Part shown: positions 1 to 7,394 of the stretch, in pieces
Layout: the number at the start of each line of letters is the position of its first letter
Numbering within the stretch: position 1 is the stretch's first letter
From: CAYGVX01 sp964544285
GTDB lineage: Archaea > Thermoproteota > Bathyarchaeia > Bathyarchaeales > SOJC01
Length of the DNA stretch: 64,000 nucleotides
Assembly: GCA_964544285.1 (NCBI GenBank)
Contig: CAZJAQ010000001.1
Span: 1-64,000 of the forward strand
Direction: 5' to 3'
Notes under the pieces: generated by a model
What the model saw: the letters and a program-made list of their open reading frames with translations, nothing else
Told to the model about the DNA's origin: nothing
The model's database searches: none
Program-made: the position numbers and the translations under genes

Positions 1-2
1 TT

Positions 3-926
3 GTGTCGGTTCCCCACGGCTTGTTTGGGCACGAGTTTGACCTTTCCTCTCAGCGGCAGAACCAGAGAGTGTTGAAGGGCATACTGGACTCTACTGATTT
101 TGCCAATTTTGAACCCACGGCGACAAGTTTCACGAGGACGAAGAAAGGCGCCGCGAGTGCAAGCTGCCAGGTATTCGGGAACTGCGCTCTTCTCACCTTG
201 ACTTTGGCGCCTGAGACGACCGAAGATTTTCCACAGGAAATAGGCGACGCCATTCTCAAAGAAGCGTCCAACCTTGGGTTAGCCCACGTGATGATAATTA
301 ACGCTCACAACAGCATCGACCGACACTTTGACGTCAGCGGCGCTGTCGCGTCTCTGAAAGAAGTTGCGCTGGAAGCTTTGAGGAAGGCTTCAAAGGAGAA
401 ACCTTCTCCCCTCGAAGTAGGCGCCGCACGAGTTTCGCCCGAGTTCAGCCCTAAAGATGGGATGGGACCTGGGGGAATATCCGCCTTAGTCCTTAGAGTG
501 GGTGGACAAACCTCTGCCTACATAACTATTGACGGCAACAACATGGTCACTGGTCTGAGAGAAAAAATACTTGAAGCTTTAAGAGAAATGGGCGTTGATG
601 CGGGCGAAGTTCTCACCACCGACACGCATGCCGTCAACGCCGTTGCCATGACCGCACGAGGGTATCATCCGCTGGGTGAAGCCATACCCCACGAAAAACT
701 GATAAACTACACAAAAGACGCGGTTAAGGCAGCTTTAAGCGATACGAAACCTGCGTCGGCTGCTTGGCGCGCTGGTGTTGTTCCTAAGGTTGGGGTAATT
801 GGAGAGAAACAGATACAGGAGATGTCGCTTCTCGCAGATAAAGCGCTGCAGAGGGCTAAGAAAACCGCAGTCCCGCTTTTTGCGGCTGCGGGTCTGATTC
901 TATTGGCTCTGCTTTTTATTCTCTAA
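3..926 (+). CDS. DUF2070 family membrane protein, C-terminal part
   Basis: This is the C-terminal 307 residues of an archaeal DUF2070-type protein; the reading frame is open at the left edge, so the true start and the N-terminal membrane part lie outside the window. What is visible is a soluble alpha/beta domain with histidine-containing motifs (INAHNSID near residue 99 and DTHAVN near residue 207), followed by one hydrophobic C-terminal helix at about 289-306. The biochemical function of the family is unknown. The gene converges on porB with a 4-bp overlap of the two ends. The family call rests on remembered sequence patterns and is fairly confident. Confidence 0.7.
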   Translation: MSVPHGLFGHEFDLSSQRQNQRVLKGILDSTDFANFEPTATSFTRTKKGAASASCQVFGNCALLTLTLAPETTEDFPQEIGDAILKEASNLGLAHVMIINAHNSIDRHFDVSGAVASLKEVALEALRKASKEKPSPLEVGAARVSPEFSPKDGMGPGGISALVLRVGGQTSAYITIDGNNMVTGLREKILEALREMGVDAGEVLTTDTHAVNAVAMTARGYHPLGEAIPHEKLINYTKDAVKAALSDTKPASAAWRAGVVPKVGVIGEKQIQEMSLLADKALQRAKKTAVPLFAAAGLILLALLFIL

Positions 927-1888
927 GCTTTCATGTTGCATCTCTTGAGTAGCTGGAGCCAGCGTTTGTCAATCATCTTCTGAACGTCGTTTAGCACGTG
1001 TTCAAACCTCGGGTCGAACAGGTGTCCGAAGCGACGCTGCATCTTCAAGTACTCGCCAACAGGTTTCTTGCGGTCAGGTTTCAAAGCCATAATCTTGCTC
1101 TGAGGCGACAAGCTGTATTCTCCATCGACTGCCTCCCAAAGTGGGAACACACAAGCTTCCACAGCCATGCGAGCGATTTCTATAGTCTTGCTAGTGTCAT
1201 AACGCCAGCCTCGAGGGCACGGCGCAAAAACATGCAAGAAAGCCGGGCCTTCTGCTTCTAAGCCCTTCCGAGTCTTCATGAGCAAGTCTTGCCAGTAGGC
1301 GATTGAAGCAGTTGCCACGTAGGGAATCTCGTGAGCGACCATTATTTCCGCTATGGGCTTCTTGAACTGAGTCTTCCCAGGGATTACTTTGCCTGCGGGC
1401 GACGTGGTCGTTGAAGCGCCGTAGGGGGTGCCTCCGCTGCGCTGTATGCCCGTGTTCATGTAGGCTTCGTTGTCGTATAAAACGTACAGAAAGTCGTGGC
1501 CTCTCTCCGCCGCGCCAGACAGGGCTTGTATCCCGATGTCGAAGGTGCCTCCGTCGCCGGCGAGGGCTATCACGTCAACGTGCTCGTGGAGTCTTCCTTT
1601 CCTCTTCATCGCTTTCAAGGCAGCTTCGATGCCCGAAGCGTTGGCTGCAGCGTTTTCAAAAGCCGTGTGAATCCACGGCACTTTCCACGCTGTGTAGGGG
1701 TATATGGTTGACACGACTTCCATGCATCCCGTCGCGTTCGTGACTATCGTGGGTCCTCGTGTGGCTTTCATTATCTGCCGTAGGGCGATGGCTGGTCCGC
1801 ATCCTGCGCATGCTCGATGCCCAGAAGTGAAGAGTTCAGGTTTCTCCACGATTTCTCTTGCAGTAAATTTCCACGGAGTTGTTGCCAT
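923..1888 (-). CDS. porB: Pyruvate:ferredoxin oxidoreductase, beta subunit
   Basis: The beta subunit binds thiamine diphosphate and one [4Fe-4S] cluster in the enzyme that converts pyruvate and CoA to acetyl-CoA, CO2 and reduced ferredoxin. The 321-residue protein has the cluster cysteines at C27, C30, C55 and C224, the ThDP/Mg motif GDGGTFDIG at 111-119 and the second ThDP motif NEAYMNTG at 140-147. Length is normal for archaeal PorB. It is the last gene of the leftward porC-porD-porA-porB operon, 13 bp after porA. Pyruvate is the likely substrate because of the subunit order and length; another 2-oxoacid such as 2-oxoisovalerate cannot be excluded. Confidence 0.9.
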   Translation of the reverse strand: MATTPWKFTAREIVEKPELFTSGHRACAGCGPAIALRQIMKATRGPTIVTNATGCMEVVSTIYPYTAWKVPWIHTAFENAAANASGIEAALKAMKRKGRLHEHVDVIALAGDGGTFDIGIQALSGAAERGHDFLYVLYDNEAYMNTGIQRSGGTPYGASTTTSPAGKVIPGKTQFKKPIAEIMVAHEIPYVATASIAYWQDLLMKTRKGLEAEGPAFLHVFAPCPRGWRYDTSKTIEIARMAVEACVFPLWEAVDGEYSLSPQSKIMALKPDRKKPVGEYLKMQRRFGHLFDPRFEHVLNDVQKMIDKRWLQLLKRCNMKA

Positions 1889-1901
1889 TTGCTACCGCCT
1901 C

Positions 1902-3131
1902 CTATTCTCGCACTCCTGCAAACTGCACATCTTCCTTCACCCGCTTTGTCTGGGCGATTTTCTGCAGGTCTTCGTAAATGCCGTGGATAATGTTCTGGGG
2001 CATGTCCCTTCCCCCGAGACCGAAGACGTAGTTCACAACGTACGGATGTACCTTCGCGTCGTAGAGAGCGTGGCGGACTTCATGAAACACGGGTCCTCCA
2101 TGGCCGCCGAAACTGTTGCTTCTATCCATCACGGCTATCGCCTTCACAGTTTCTAATGTCTTCCTGATCTCCGCCACTGGAAGGGGTCTGAAGGCGCGGA
2201 GGCGTAAGAGTCCAGCTTTCACTCCTCTGCTTCTGAGATGGTCGACGACGCTCTTAGCCGTGCCCGCCGCTGAGCCGACGCATACAGTGGCTATGTCAGC
2301 GTCTTCGAGACGGTAAGCGTCGACGAGGCCGTCTCCATATTTGCGGCCGCTTATCTTGGCGTATTCGTCGTGGATTTGCGTGATTATCTGGGGTGCTTTT
2401 CGCATCGCTTCTTCTTGTTGCCTCTTGTGTTCGAAATAGTAATCATAGAGGTCTAGGGGACCCATCGTTAACGGGTTGTCGGGGTCGAGTTTGAAGGGCA
2501 CTTTTTTACCCTCGTGCCCGCTTACTAGCGGGATCTGTCTGCTGCCTACAAACTTGAGTACAGTTTCGTCGGGCAGTACTTCGACGTTTTCGAGGGTGTG
2601 GCTGAGGAAGAAGGCGTCGAGGCACACCATGACTGGAAGTAGCAAGTCTGAGTGTTCGGCTATTCTGAAGGCTTGAATAGTCGAGTCGTAGGCTTCTTGC
2701 GAGTTCTCCACGTAGATTTGTACCCAGCCGCAGTCTCTCTCCACCATGCTGTCAGAGTGGTCGCAGTGTATGTTTATGGGCGCTGACAACGCTCGGTTCG
2801 CGATAGCCATGACTACGGGTGCTCTACAGCCCGACGTGACGTAGAGCATTTCATGCATTAGGGCTAGGCCCGCTGAGGCTGAGGCGGTGAAGGTTCGTGC
2901 ACCCGTGGCTGATGCGGTTAGGCATGCGGTGAGGGCGCTGTGCTCTGATTCTGTGCAGACAAACTCTGTGTCCACTTCTCCGTCTGCCACGTATTCGCTG
3001 AACTTCTCCACGATGATCGTCTGGGGTGTTATGGGGTAGGCTGCCACCACATCTACGTCTGATTGTTTCACGGCGAGGGCGATGGCTTCGTCGCCGTTTA
3101 GGGCAAGGGCTTTTCGTTGAAGGGTCGCCAT
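1902..3131 (-). CDS. porA: Pyruvate:ferredoxin oxidoreductase, alpha subunit
   Basis: The alpha subunit (409 residues) carries the pyrimidine-binding part of the ThDP site, with the family signature YPITPQT at residues 32-38. I chose the ATG at 3131 (MATLQRKAL) rather than the longer open frame beginning at 3302, because the extra residues are an arginine/histidine-rich translation across porD. The ATG lies 2 bp after the porD stop, as expected in a tight operon. The C-terminal region contains the usual transketolase-C-like domain. Together with PorB, PorC and PorD it forms the four-subunit cytosolic enzyme. Confidence 0.92.
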   Translation of the reverse strand: MATLQRKALALNGDEAIALAVKQSDVDVVAAYPITPQTIIVEKFSEYVADGEVDTEFVCTESEHSALTACLTASATGARTFTASASAGLALMHEMLYVTSGCRAPVVMAIANRALSAPINIHCDHSDSMVERDCGWVQIYVENSQEAYDSTIQAFRIAEHSDLLLPVMVCLDAFFLSHTLENVEVLPDETVLKFVGSRQIPLVSGHEGKKVPFKLDPDNPLTMGPLDLYDYYFEHKRQQEEAMRKAPQIITQIHDEYAKISGRKYGDGLVDAYRLEDADIATVCVGSAAGTAKSVVDHLRSRGVKAGLLRLRAFRPLPVAEIRKTLETVKAIAVMDRSNSFGGHGGPVFHEVRHALYDAKVHPYVVNYVFGLGGRDMPQNIIHGIYEDLQKIAQTKRVKEDVQFAGVRE

Positions 3132-3133
3132 TC

Positions 3134-3421
3134 TTATGCCTCCTCTTCCCTCACCATCTTTATGGCGTGGGCGGAGCATTCGTTGGCGCATATGCCGCAG
3201 CCTTTGCAGAAGTCGTAGTCGAATTCGATGTTTTCCGTGGCTTTGTCCCATTTTATGGCCGAGTCTGGGCAGATGAGGGGGCAGAGTAGGCATTTTGTGC
3301 ATTTTTCGGGGTCTCGGACTGGCTTGAAAGTTCTCCAGTCGCCCGTGAGGTACTCGGTGGCGGGCTTCCAGCAGACTCCAGCTATCGGAATCTCTTTCCA
3401 GCCTTTCTGTTTTTTGCTCAT
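3134..3421 (-). CDS. porD: Pyruvate:ferredoxin oxidoreductase, delta (ferredoxin) subunit
   Basis: This 95-residue protein is the 2x[4Fe-4S] ferredoxin-like subunit that passes electrons from the ThDP site to free ferredoxin. Two complete cluster motifs are visible: C41/C44/C47/C51 and C72/C75/C78/C82, the first three of each spaced CxxCxxC with the fourth three residues further on. An N-terminal extension of about 35 residues before the first cluster is typical for PorD. The start overlaps the porC stop by 4 bp, which points to translational coupling. Confidence 0.92.
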   Translation of the reverse strand: MSKKQKGWKEIPIAGVCWKPATEYLTGDWRTFKPVRDPEKCTKCLLCPLICPDSAIKWDKATENIEFDYDFCKGCGICANECSAHAIKMVREEEA

Positions 3422-3978
3422 CCTGTTCTTGCCTCCTCGTAGGCTTCTCTTATCACAGCCATGTTTCTCTCGGCTAGTTCCTGTCGGAATCGTTCTCTGA
3501 TCACTTTTTCAATGCTCTCGAGGTTTACTAGGGAGGCTGCTCGGGTTGCTGCGCCGAGCATGGCTGTGTTCGTGATTGGGACGTTCAGTGTTTTGATGGC
3601 GATGTCAGTGGCTGGGACAGTCCACACCGTCTGAGATTTGACGTTTAGTCTTCCCCTCAGGTCTGCGGGACTTTCTTGGGTGTTGACGATTAGCACTCCA
3701 TCTTCGGTGAGTCCGTCGGCTACGTTGACTGTTTTAAGAAGTGTTGGGTCAAGGACTACGACTATGTTGGGGTTGTAGATGGAGCAGTGAAGGCTGATGG
3801 GTTTGTCGCTGAGGCGTGTGTAGGCTGCTAGGGGAGCGCCCATGCGTTCGGGTCCGAACTCTGGAAAAGATTGAACATATTTTCCCTCGAGTATGGCGGC
3901 TTTGGCTAGGAGTTCGCTGGCAGTCCATGCACCTTGTCCGCCTCTGCCGTGCCATCGTATTTCCTGAATCTGTGACAT
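3418..3978 (-). CDS. porC: Pyruvate:ferredoxin oxidoreductase, gamma subunit
   Basis: The gamma subunit (186 residues) contributes to CoA handling in the 2-oxoacid oxidoreductase. It begins with the family glycine motif GRGGQG at residues 11-16 and contains the expected PERMGAPL segment near residue 43. It is the first gene of the leftward por operon. A GAGG ribosome-binding site lies 8 bp before the ATG, and a TATA-like sequence lies about 50 bp upstream, so the transcript should have a short leader. Confidence 0.92.
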   Translation of the reverse strand: MSQIQEIRWHGRGGQGAWTASELLAKAAILEGKYVQSFPEFGPERMGAPLAAYTRLSDKPISLHCSIYNPNIVVVLDPTLLKTVNVADGLTEDGVLIVNTQESPADLRGRLNVKSQTVWTVPATDIAIKTLNVPITNTAMLGAATRAASLVNLESIEKVIRERFRQELAERNMAVIREAYEEARTG

Positions 3979-4128
3979 TTTGAGTTCCTCGATTCGAGTA
4001 TTTCATTCTACATTTGAATCGTCAAATATACACATTTCCCTTGAGGGAAGTTTGAGGCAGGTTTTAGGTTTTTGCGAAACGCTTTTCCCTCGGCTATGGT
4101 ATTTGTTACTTCTCCAACGGTGCTAATA
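3979..4128. promoter_or_regulatory. Divergent por/kor promoter region with a 16-bp palindrome
   Basis: The 150-bp gap separates two divergent oxidoreductase operons. On the minus strand a TATA-like sequence (complement of 4023-4030) would drive porC. On the plus strand a weaker AT-rich box at about 4098-4106 lies 25-30 bp before the korD ATG, so korD may be leaderless. The palindrome ATTTGA-ATCG-TCAAAT at 4012-4027 overlaps the por TATA box and is placed where a repressor could act. A second short palindrome, CTCGATTCGAG, lies at about 3988-3998. The operator role is inference. Confidence 0.5.
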
Positions 4129-4362
4129 ATGGGCAAAATCGTGATAGACGAAAAAACCTGCAAGGGCTGCACGCTCTGCGTCAATGCCTGTCCATTCCGT
4201 CTAATTCGCATCTCTACCAGAATCAACCCTAAAGGATACTATTTCGCTGAGCTGGTCGACCCTGAAGGAAAATGCACTGGTTGCACTCTATGCGCCATAA
4301 CATGTCCCGACGTCGCCATAGAAGTCCACCGAGAGAAAAAGAAGGCTGGAGGCAAGAAATAA
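4129..4362 (+). CDS. korD: 2-oxoacid:ferredoxin oxidoreductase, ferredoxin (delta) subunit
   Basis: This 77-residue 2x[4Fe-4S] protein has cluster cysteines C11/C14/C17/C21 and C49/C52/C55/C59, each fourth cysteine followed by proline. The frame is open further upstream to a TTG at 4072, but the ATG at 4129 (MGKIVIDEK) starts immediately before the conserved domain. No clear Shine-Dalgarno sequence precedes it, so a leaderless transcript is likely. Its stop overlaps the korA start by 1 bp (TAATG). It is the first gene of the rightward korDABC operon. Confidence 0.88.
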   Translation: MGKIVIDEKTCKGCTLCVNACPFRLIRISTRINPKGYYFAELVDPEGKCTGCTLCAITCPDVAIEVHREKKKAGGKK

Positions 4363-5420
4363 TGGAAAAACAATTAATGACGGGGAACGAAGCAATCGCA
4401 GAAGCGGCGGTTCAAGCTGGCTGCCGACATTTCTTCGGCTATCCCATAACCCCTCAGAACGAGATTCCCGAGTACATGTCCCGACGTCTTCCCGAAGTTG
4501 GTGGCGTTTATCTTCAAGCCGAAAGCGAGGTAGCAGCGATCAACATGCTTTTCGGGGCGGCTGGGGCAGGTGCGAGAGTGATGACGTCTTCCTCGAGCCC
4601 TGGGATCAGCCTTATGCAGGAGGGAATATCCTACATAGCTGGTGCTCAGCTTCCATGCGTAATCGTGAACATTATGCGTGGTGGTCCAGGACTGGGCGGT
4701 ATACAGCCTTCACAGTCTGACTATTTCCAAGCCACTAAGGGTGGTGGGCACGGTGACTATCATCTGCTCGTGCTGGCGCCTCATACGTTGCAGGAGGCTG
4801 TTTGGCTGACGATGGAAGCCTTCGACCTTGCCGACAAGTACCGGAACCCCGTGATGGTTTTGGGAGATGGCTACATGGGTCAGATGATGGAACCCGTCGA
4901 GTTCAAAAAGAAGGAGCCACTGAAGCTTCCGGCAAAGACTTGGGCTCTGACTGGTGCCAAGGGGCGACCTCAAAACCTAGTCAAGAGTCTCTACCTCGAC
5001 CCGGTAATTTTAGAGAAACACAATTTGGAAATAAACCGCAAAATCCAGGAAATGATTAAGAACGAGGTGCGGGTGGAGACGTACCTAACCGACGACGCTG
5101 AGGTGATAATCGCAGCTTACGGGACGGTTGCAAGAATCGCGAAGACAGCTATTAAAGTTCTACGTGAAAGAGGAATAAGGGCTGGTATGGTGAGGCCGAT
5201 TACAGTCTTTCCTTTTCCCTACGAGACTTTCGAGAAAATGGCTGACACAGTAGGCAGGTTTTTGGTGGTCGAGATGAGTCTCGGACAGATGGTGGAAGAC
5301 GTTAAACTCGGCATGTGCGGTAAAGCGCAGGTTCGTTTCTACGGACGCACCGGGGGCATGGTTCCAAGCTACGACGAAATAATAGCTGAGACAGAAAAAC
5401 TCGTGAAGGAGGCGAGCTGA
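4362..5420 (+). CDS. korA: 2-oxoglutarate-type ferredoxin oxidoreductase, alpha subunit
   Basis: The alpha subunit (352 residues) has the family signature YPITPQNE at residues 27-34. The ATG at 4362 overlaps the korD stop codon; the longer open frame from 4272 only re-reads korD in another frame. The enzyme oxidises a 2-oxoacid, probably 2-oxoglutarate, to the acyl-CoA with reduction of ferredoxin. The subunit order (ferredoxin, alpha, beta, gamma) matches archaeal KGOR operons. Branched-chain or succinyl specificity cannot be decided from sequence alone. Confidence 0.87.
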   Translation: MEKQLMTGNEAIAEAAVQAGCRHFFGYPITPQNEIPEYMSRRLPEVGGVYLQAESEVAAINMLFGAAGAGARVMTSSSSPGISLMQEGISYIAGAQLPCVIVNIMRGGPGLGGIQPSQSDYFQATKGGGHGDYHLLVLAPHTLQEAVWLTMEAFDLADKYRNPVMVLGDGYMGQMMEPVEFKKKEPLKLPAKTWALTGAKGRPQNLVKSLYLDPVILEKHNLEINRKIQEMIKNEVRVETYLTDDAEVIIAAYGTVARIAKTAIKVLRERGIRAGMVRPITVFPFPYETFEKMADTVGRFLVVEMSLGQMVEDVKLGMCGKAQVRFYGRTGGMVPSYDEIIAETEKLVKEAS

Positions 5421-5423
5421 CGA

Positions 5424-6179
5424 ATGCAAGTAGAGCTTGAGAAAGTCTTCGAACGACCGAAAACACTACGACAAGTAGCAACCCACTATTGTCCCGGCTG
5501 CGGACACGGAATCGTGCATCGCCTCGTGGCAGAAGTGATAGACGAGTTGGAAATCAGGGAGAAAACCGTGGGAGTTGCACCCGTAGGTTGTTCGGTTTTC
5601 CTCTACAATTACGTTGACGTTGACATGTATGAAGCTGCGCATGGACGCGCGCCCGCAGTTGCAACGGGCTGTAAACGAGTGCACCCCGAACTGGTAGTGT
5701 TCACCTACCAAGGCAACGGCGACTTTGCCTCCATAGGAATCGCGGAAGCCATCCACGTAGCCGCTCGGGGAGAAAAAATAACGACGATATTCATCAACAA
5801 CGCGGTCTACGGGATGACGGGAGGACAAATGGCGCCGACGACGCTTATTGGCCAAAAAACCACAACGTCTCCCATGGGGCGGACTGTAGAGCAAGCGGGC
5901 TTCCCGATTAGGATGTCGGAGTTACTAGCCACTTTGGATGGCGCGGCGTACATTGCAAGAGTAAGCGTGAACAGCCCGAAAAACATCATACAAGCCAAAA
6001 AAGCCATAAAGAAGGCTTTTGAAACGCAGCTAAAAGGCTTGGGCTACTCTATGGTTGAAGTCTTGTCCCAGTGCCCAACCGACTGGCACATGACTCCCAC
6101 CGAGGCGACGAAATGGGTTGAAGAAAAAATGATACCCCACTATCCGTTGGGCGAGTTCAAAGTTCCGAAGGAGAGTTGA
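5424..6179 (+). CDS. korB: 2-oxoglutarate-type ferredoxin oxidoreductase, beta subunit
   Basis: The 251-residue beta subunit binds ThDP and a [4Fe-4S] cluster. Cluster cysteines C23, C26 and C56 and a later cysteine in the SQCPTDW segment are visible. The ThDP motif reads GNGD at 97-100, the usual variant for this subfamily, followed by NNAVYGMTGGQ at 125-135. The CPTDWHMTP segment near the C-terminus is characteristic of KorB/VorB types rather than PorB. It lies 3 bp after korA and overlaps korC by 4 bp. Confidence 0.88.
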   Translation: MQVELEKVFERPKTLRQVATHYCPGCGHGIVHRLVAEVIDELEIREKTVGVAPVGCSVFLYNYVDVDMYEAAHGRAPAVATGCKRVHPELVVFTYQGNGDFASIGIAEAIHVAARGEKITTIFINNAVYGMTGGQMAPTTLIGQKTTTSPMGRTVEQAGFPIRMSELLATLDGAAYIARVSVNSPKNIIQAKKAIKKAFETQLKGLGYSMVEVLSQCPTDWHMTPTEATKWVEEKMIPHYPLGEFKVPKES

Positions 6180-6742
6180 CATTGAAAGAGACAAGCAAAA
6201 AACCACTCTACGCCAACGTCATAATGGCGGGCTTCGGCGGACAAGGACTGATGTTCATCGGAAAACTCTTGGCATACAGCGCCATGAAAACGGGGAAACA
6301 TGTTACTTGGATACCTTCCTACGGTCCAGAGATGCGGGGAGGAACCGCCAACTGCACAGTCGTCATATCCGACGAGGAAATAGGGTCTCCCGTCATAACC
6401 CAGCCGCAAGCATTAATCATCATGAACAACCCCTCCTTGGAAGCCTTCGAGCCACTGCTGCAACCTCATGGACTGCTGTTCCTCAACGACTCGCTAATCA
6501 CTAAGAAAACTACGAGAAAGGACATCGAAGTTATAGCCATACCCGCCAACGACATCGCCGCGGAGTTGGGCGAAAAGAGAGCAGCTAACATGGTGATGCT
6601 CGGAGCCTACATAGCCCGAACAAAAGTGGTCTCAGAAGAAAGTATCCTCGAGGGCTTGAAGGAACTCTTTGGAAAGAAGGCACAGTTCCTCGGCGTGAAC
6701 ATCCAAGCCTTTGAGAAGGGAACTGAGTACGGCAAACACTAA
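6176..6742 (+). CDS. korC: 2-oxoglutarate-type ferredoxin oxidoreductase, gamma subunit
   Basis: The gamma subunit (188 residues) carries the glycine motif GFGGQG at residues 19-24 and the segment PSYGPEMRGG typical of KorC. Translation begins at a TTG, either 6176, which overlaps the korB stop, or 6182; both keep the whole domain. The GGAGAG just before it can serve as ribosome-binding site. It closes the korDABC operon. Confidence 0.88.
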   Translation: MTLKETSKKPLYANVIMAGFGGQGLMFIGKLLAYSAMKTGKHVTWIPSYGPEMRGGTANCTVVISDEEIGSPVITQPQALIIMNNPSLEAFEPLLQPHGLLFLNDSLITKKTTRKDIEVIAIPANDIAAELGEKRAANMVMLGAYIARTKVVSEESILEGLKELFGKKAQFLGVNIQAFEKGTEYGKH

Positions 6743-6812
6743 AAACCATATTTGAGGGACTCTCAGCGCTTTTGTCTGTCGGATATGAGACGTAGGAAAA
6801 CTATAAGAGAGC

Positions 6813-6829
6813 CGAAACGAATTTTATAG
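6813..6829 (+). promoter_or_regulatory. Archaeal promoter (BRE/TATA) of alba
   Basis: A purine-rich BRE-like stretch (CGAAACGA, 6813-6820) is followed by a TATA box (TTTTATA, 6822-6829). Transcription should start near 6850-6855, giving a leader of about 50 nt before the Alba ATG at 6907. Confidence 0.55.
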
Positions 6830-6906
6830 ACCACCAAGCAACATCTTGAGTACAGACGCCATCATCAGACATCATGGTCCTCAAGTAACTTGAGGAGAAA
6901 AGAAAC

Positions 6907-7233
6907 ATGACAGAAGAAAAACCTGCAAAACCAGAAAGAAAGCCCAAAGAGGTGGTAAAGACGAGCGACAACGTCGTCCTCATCGGCCGAAAACCAGTGA
7001 TGAACTACGTGATTGCCTGCCTCACCTTCTTCAACTCAGGCGAGAAGAATGTCTGCCTCAAAGCCAGGGGACGGGCAATCAGCACAGCCGTCGACACTAT
7101 CGAACTGCTGCGACGCGCCTTCGTGAAGGACGTAGAGCTGAAGAGCATCGCCATCGGCACCGAAGAGGTACAACGCGAAGAGGGAAGGAAGAGCAACGTC
7201 TCGACCATCGAGATAAGCATGGCTCGACCGTAG
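6907..7233 (+). CDS. albA: Alba DNA/RNA-binding chromatin protein
   Basis: Alba is a small dimeric chromatin and RNA-binding protein. The 108-residue product has the nucleic-acid-binding motif IGRKPVMNYV at residues 26-35, including the basic pair at the position of Lys16/Lys17 in Sulfolobus Alba, and the conserved RGRAISTAVD segment. A charged N-terminal extension of about 18 residues precedes the fold. A GAGGAGAA ribosome-binding site lies just before the ATG. The gene is monocistronic, with its own promoter and a hairpin plus T-run downstream, in line with strong expression. Confidence 0.93.
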   Translation: MTEEKPAKPERKPKEVVKTSDNVVLIGRKPVMNYVIACLTFFNSGEKNVCLKARGRAISTAVDTIELLRRAFVKDVELKSIAIGTEEVQREEGRKSNVSTIEISMARP

Positions 7234-7271
7234 ACTTGAAAAGGCTTCCCTCAGTCCACATCCCTAAAGTC

Positions 7272-7321
7272 GGGTCTCAGGTCCCCGAACGACAGAGCAA
7301 GGACCTGACCCACACCTTTTT
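7272..7321 (+). terminator. Hairpin followed by a T-run downstream of alba
   Basis: The left arm at 7272-7284 (GGGTCTCAGGTCC) pairs with the right arm at 7301-7311 (GGACCTGACCC) over 11 bp with a 2-nt bulge and a 16-nt loop. Five T residues follow at 7317-7321. The structure resembles an intrinsic terminator. Archaeal termination mainly needs the T-run, so the hairpin could instead protect the alba mRNA 3' end or be part of a small RNA. Confidence 0.5.
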
Positions 7322-7394
7322 CTATCGTGAACTCTGACAGATAGCTATAAGAATCAGTTTCTAGCTATGAATAGTCTTCTCAAGGTGAGACTGT

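Noticed and set aside
3165..3180. GGCGTGGGCGGAGC in porD resembles the GCGTGGGC end of the dispersed element
   Set aside because: The match is short and lies in a conserved coding segment next to the second ferredoxin cluster.
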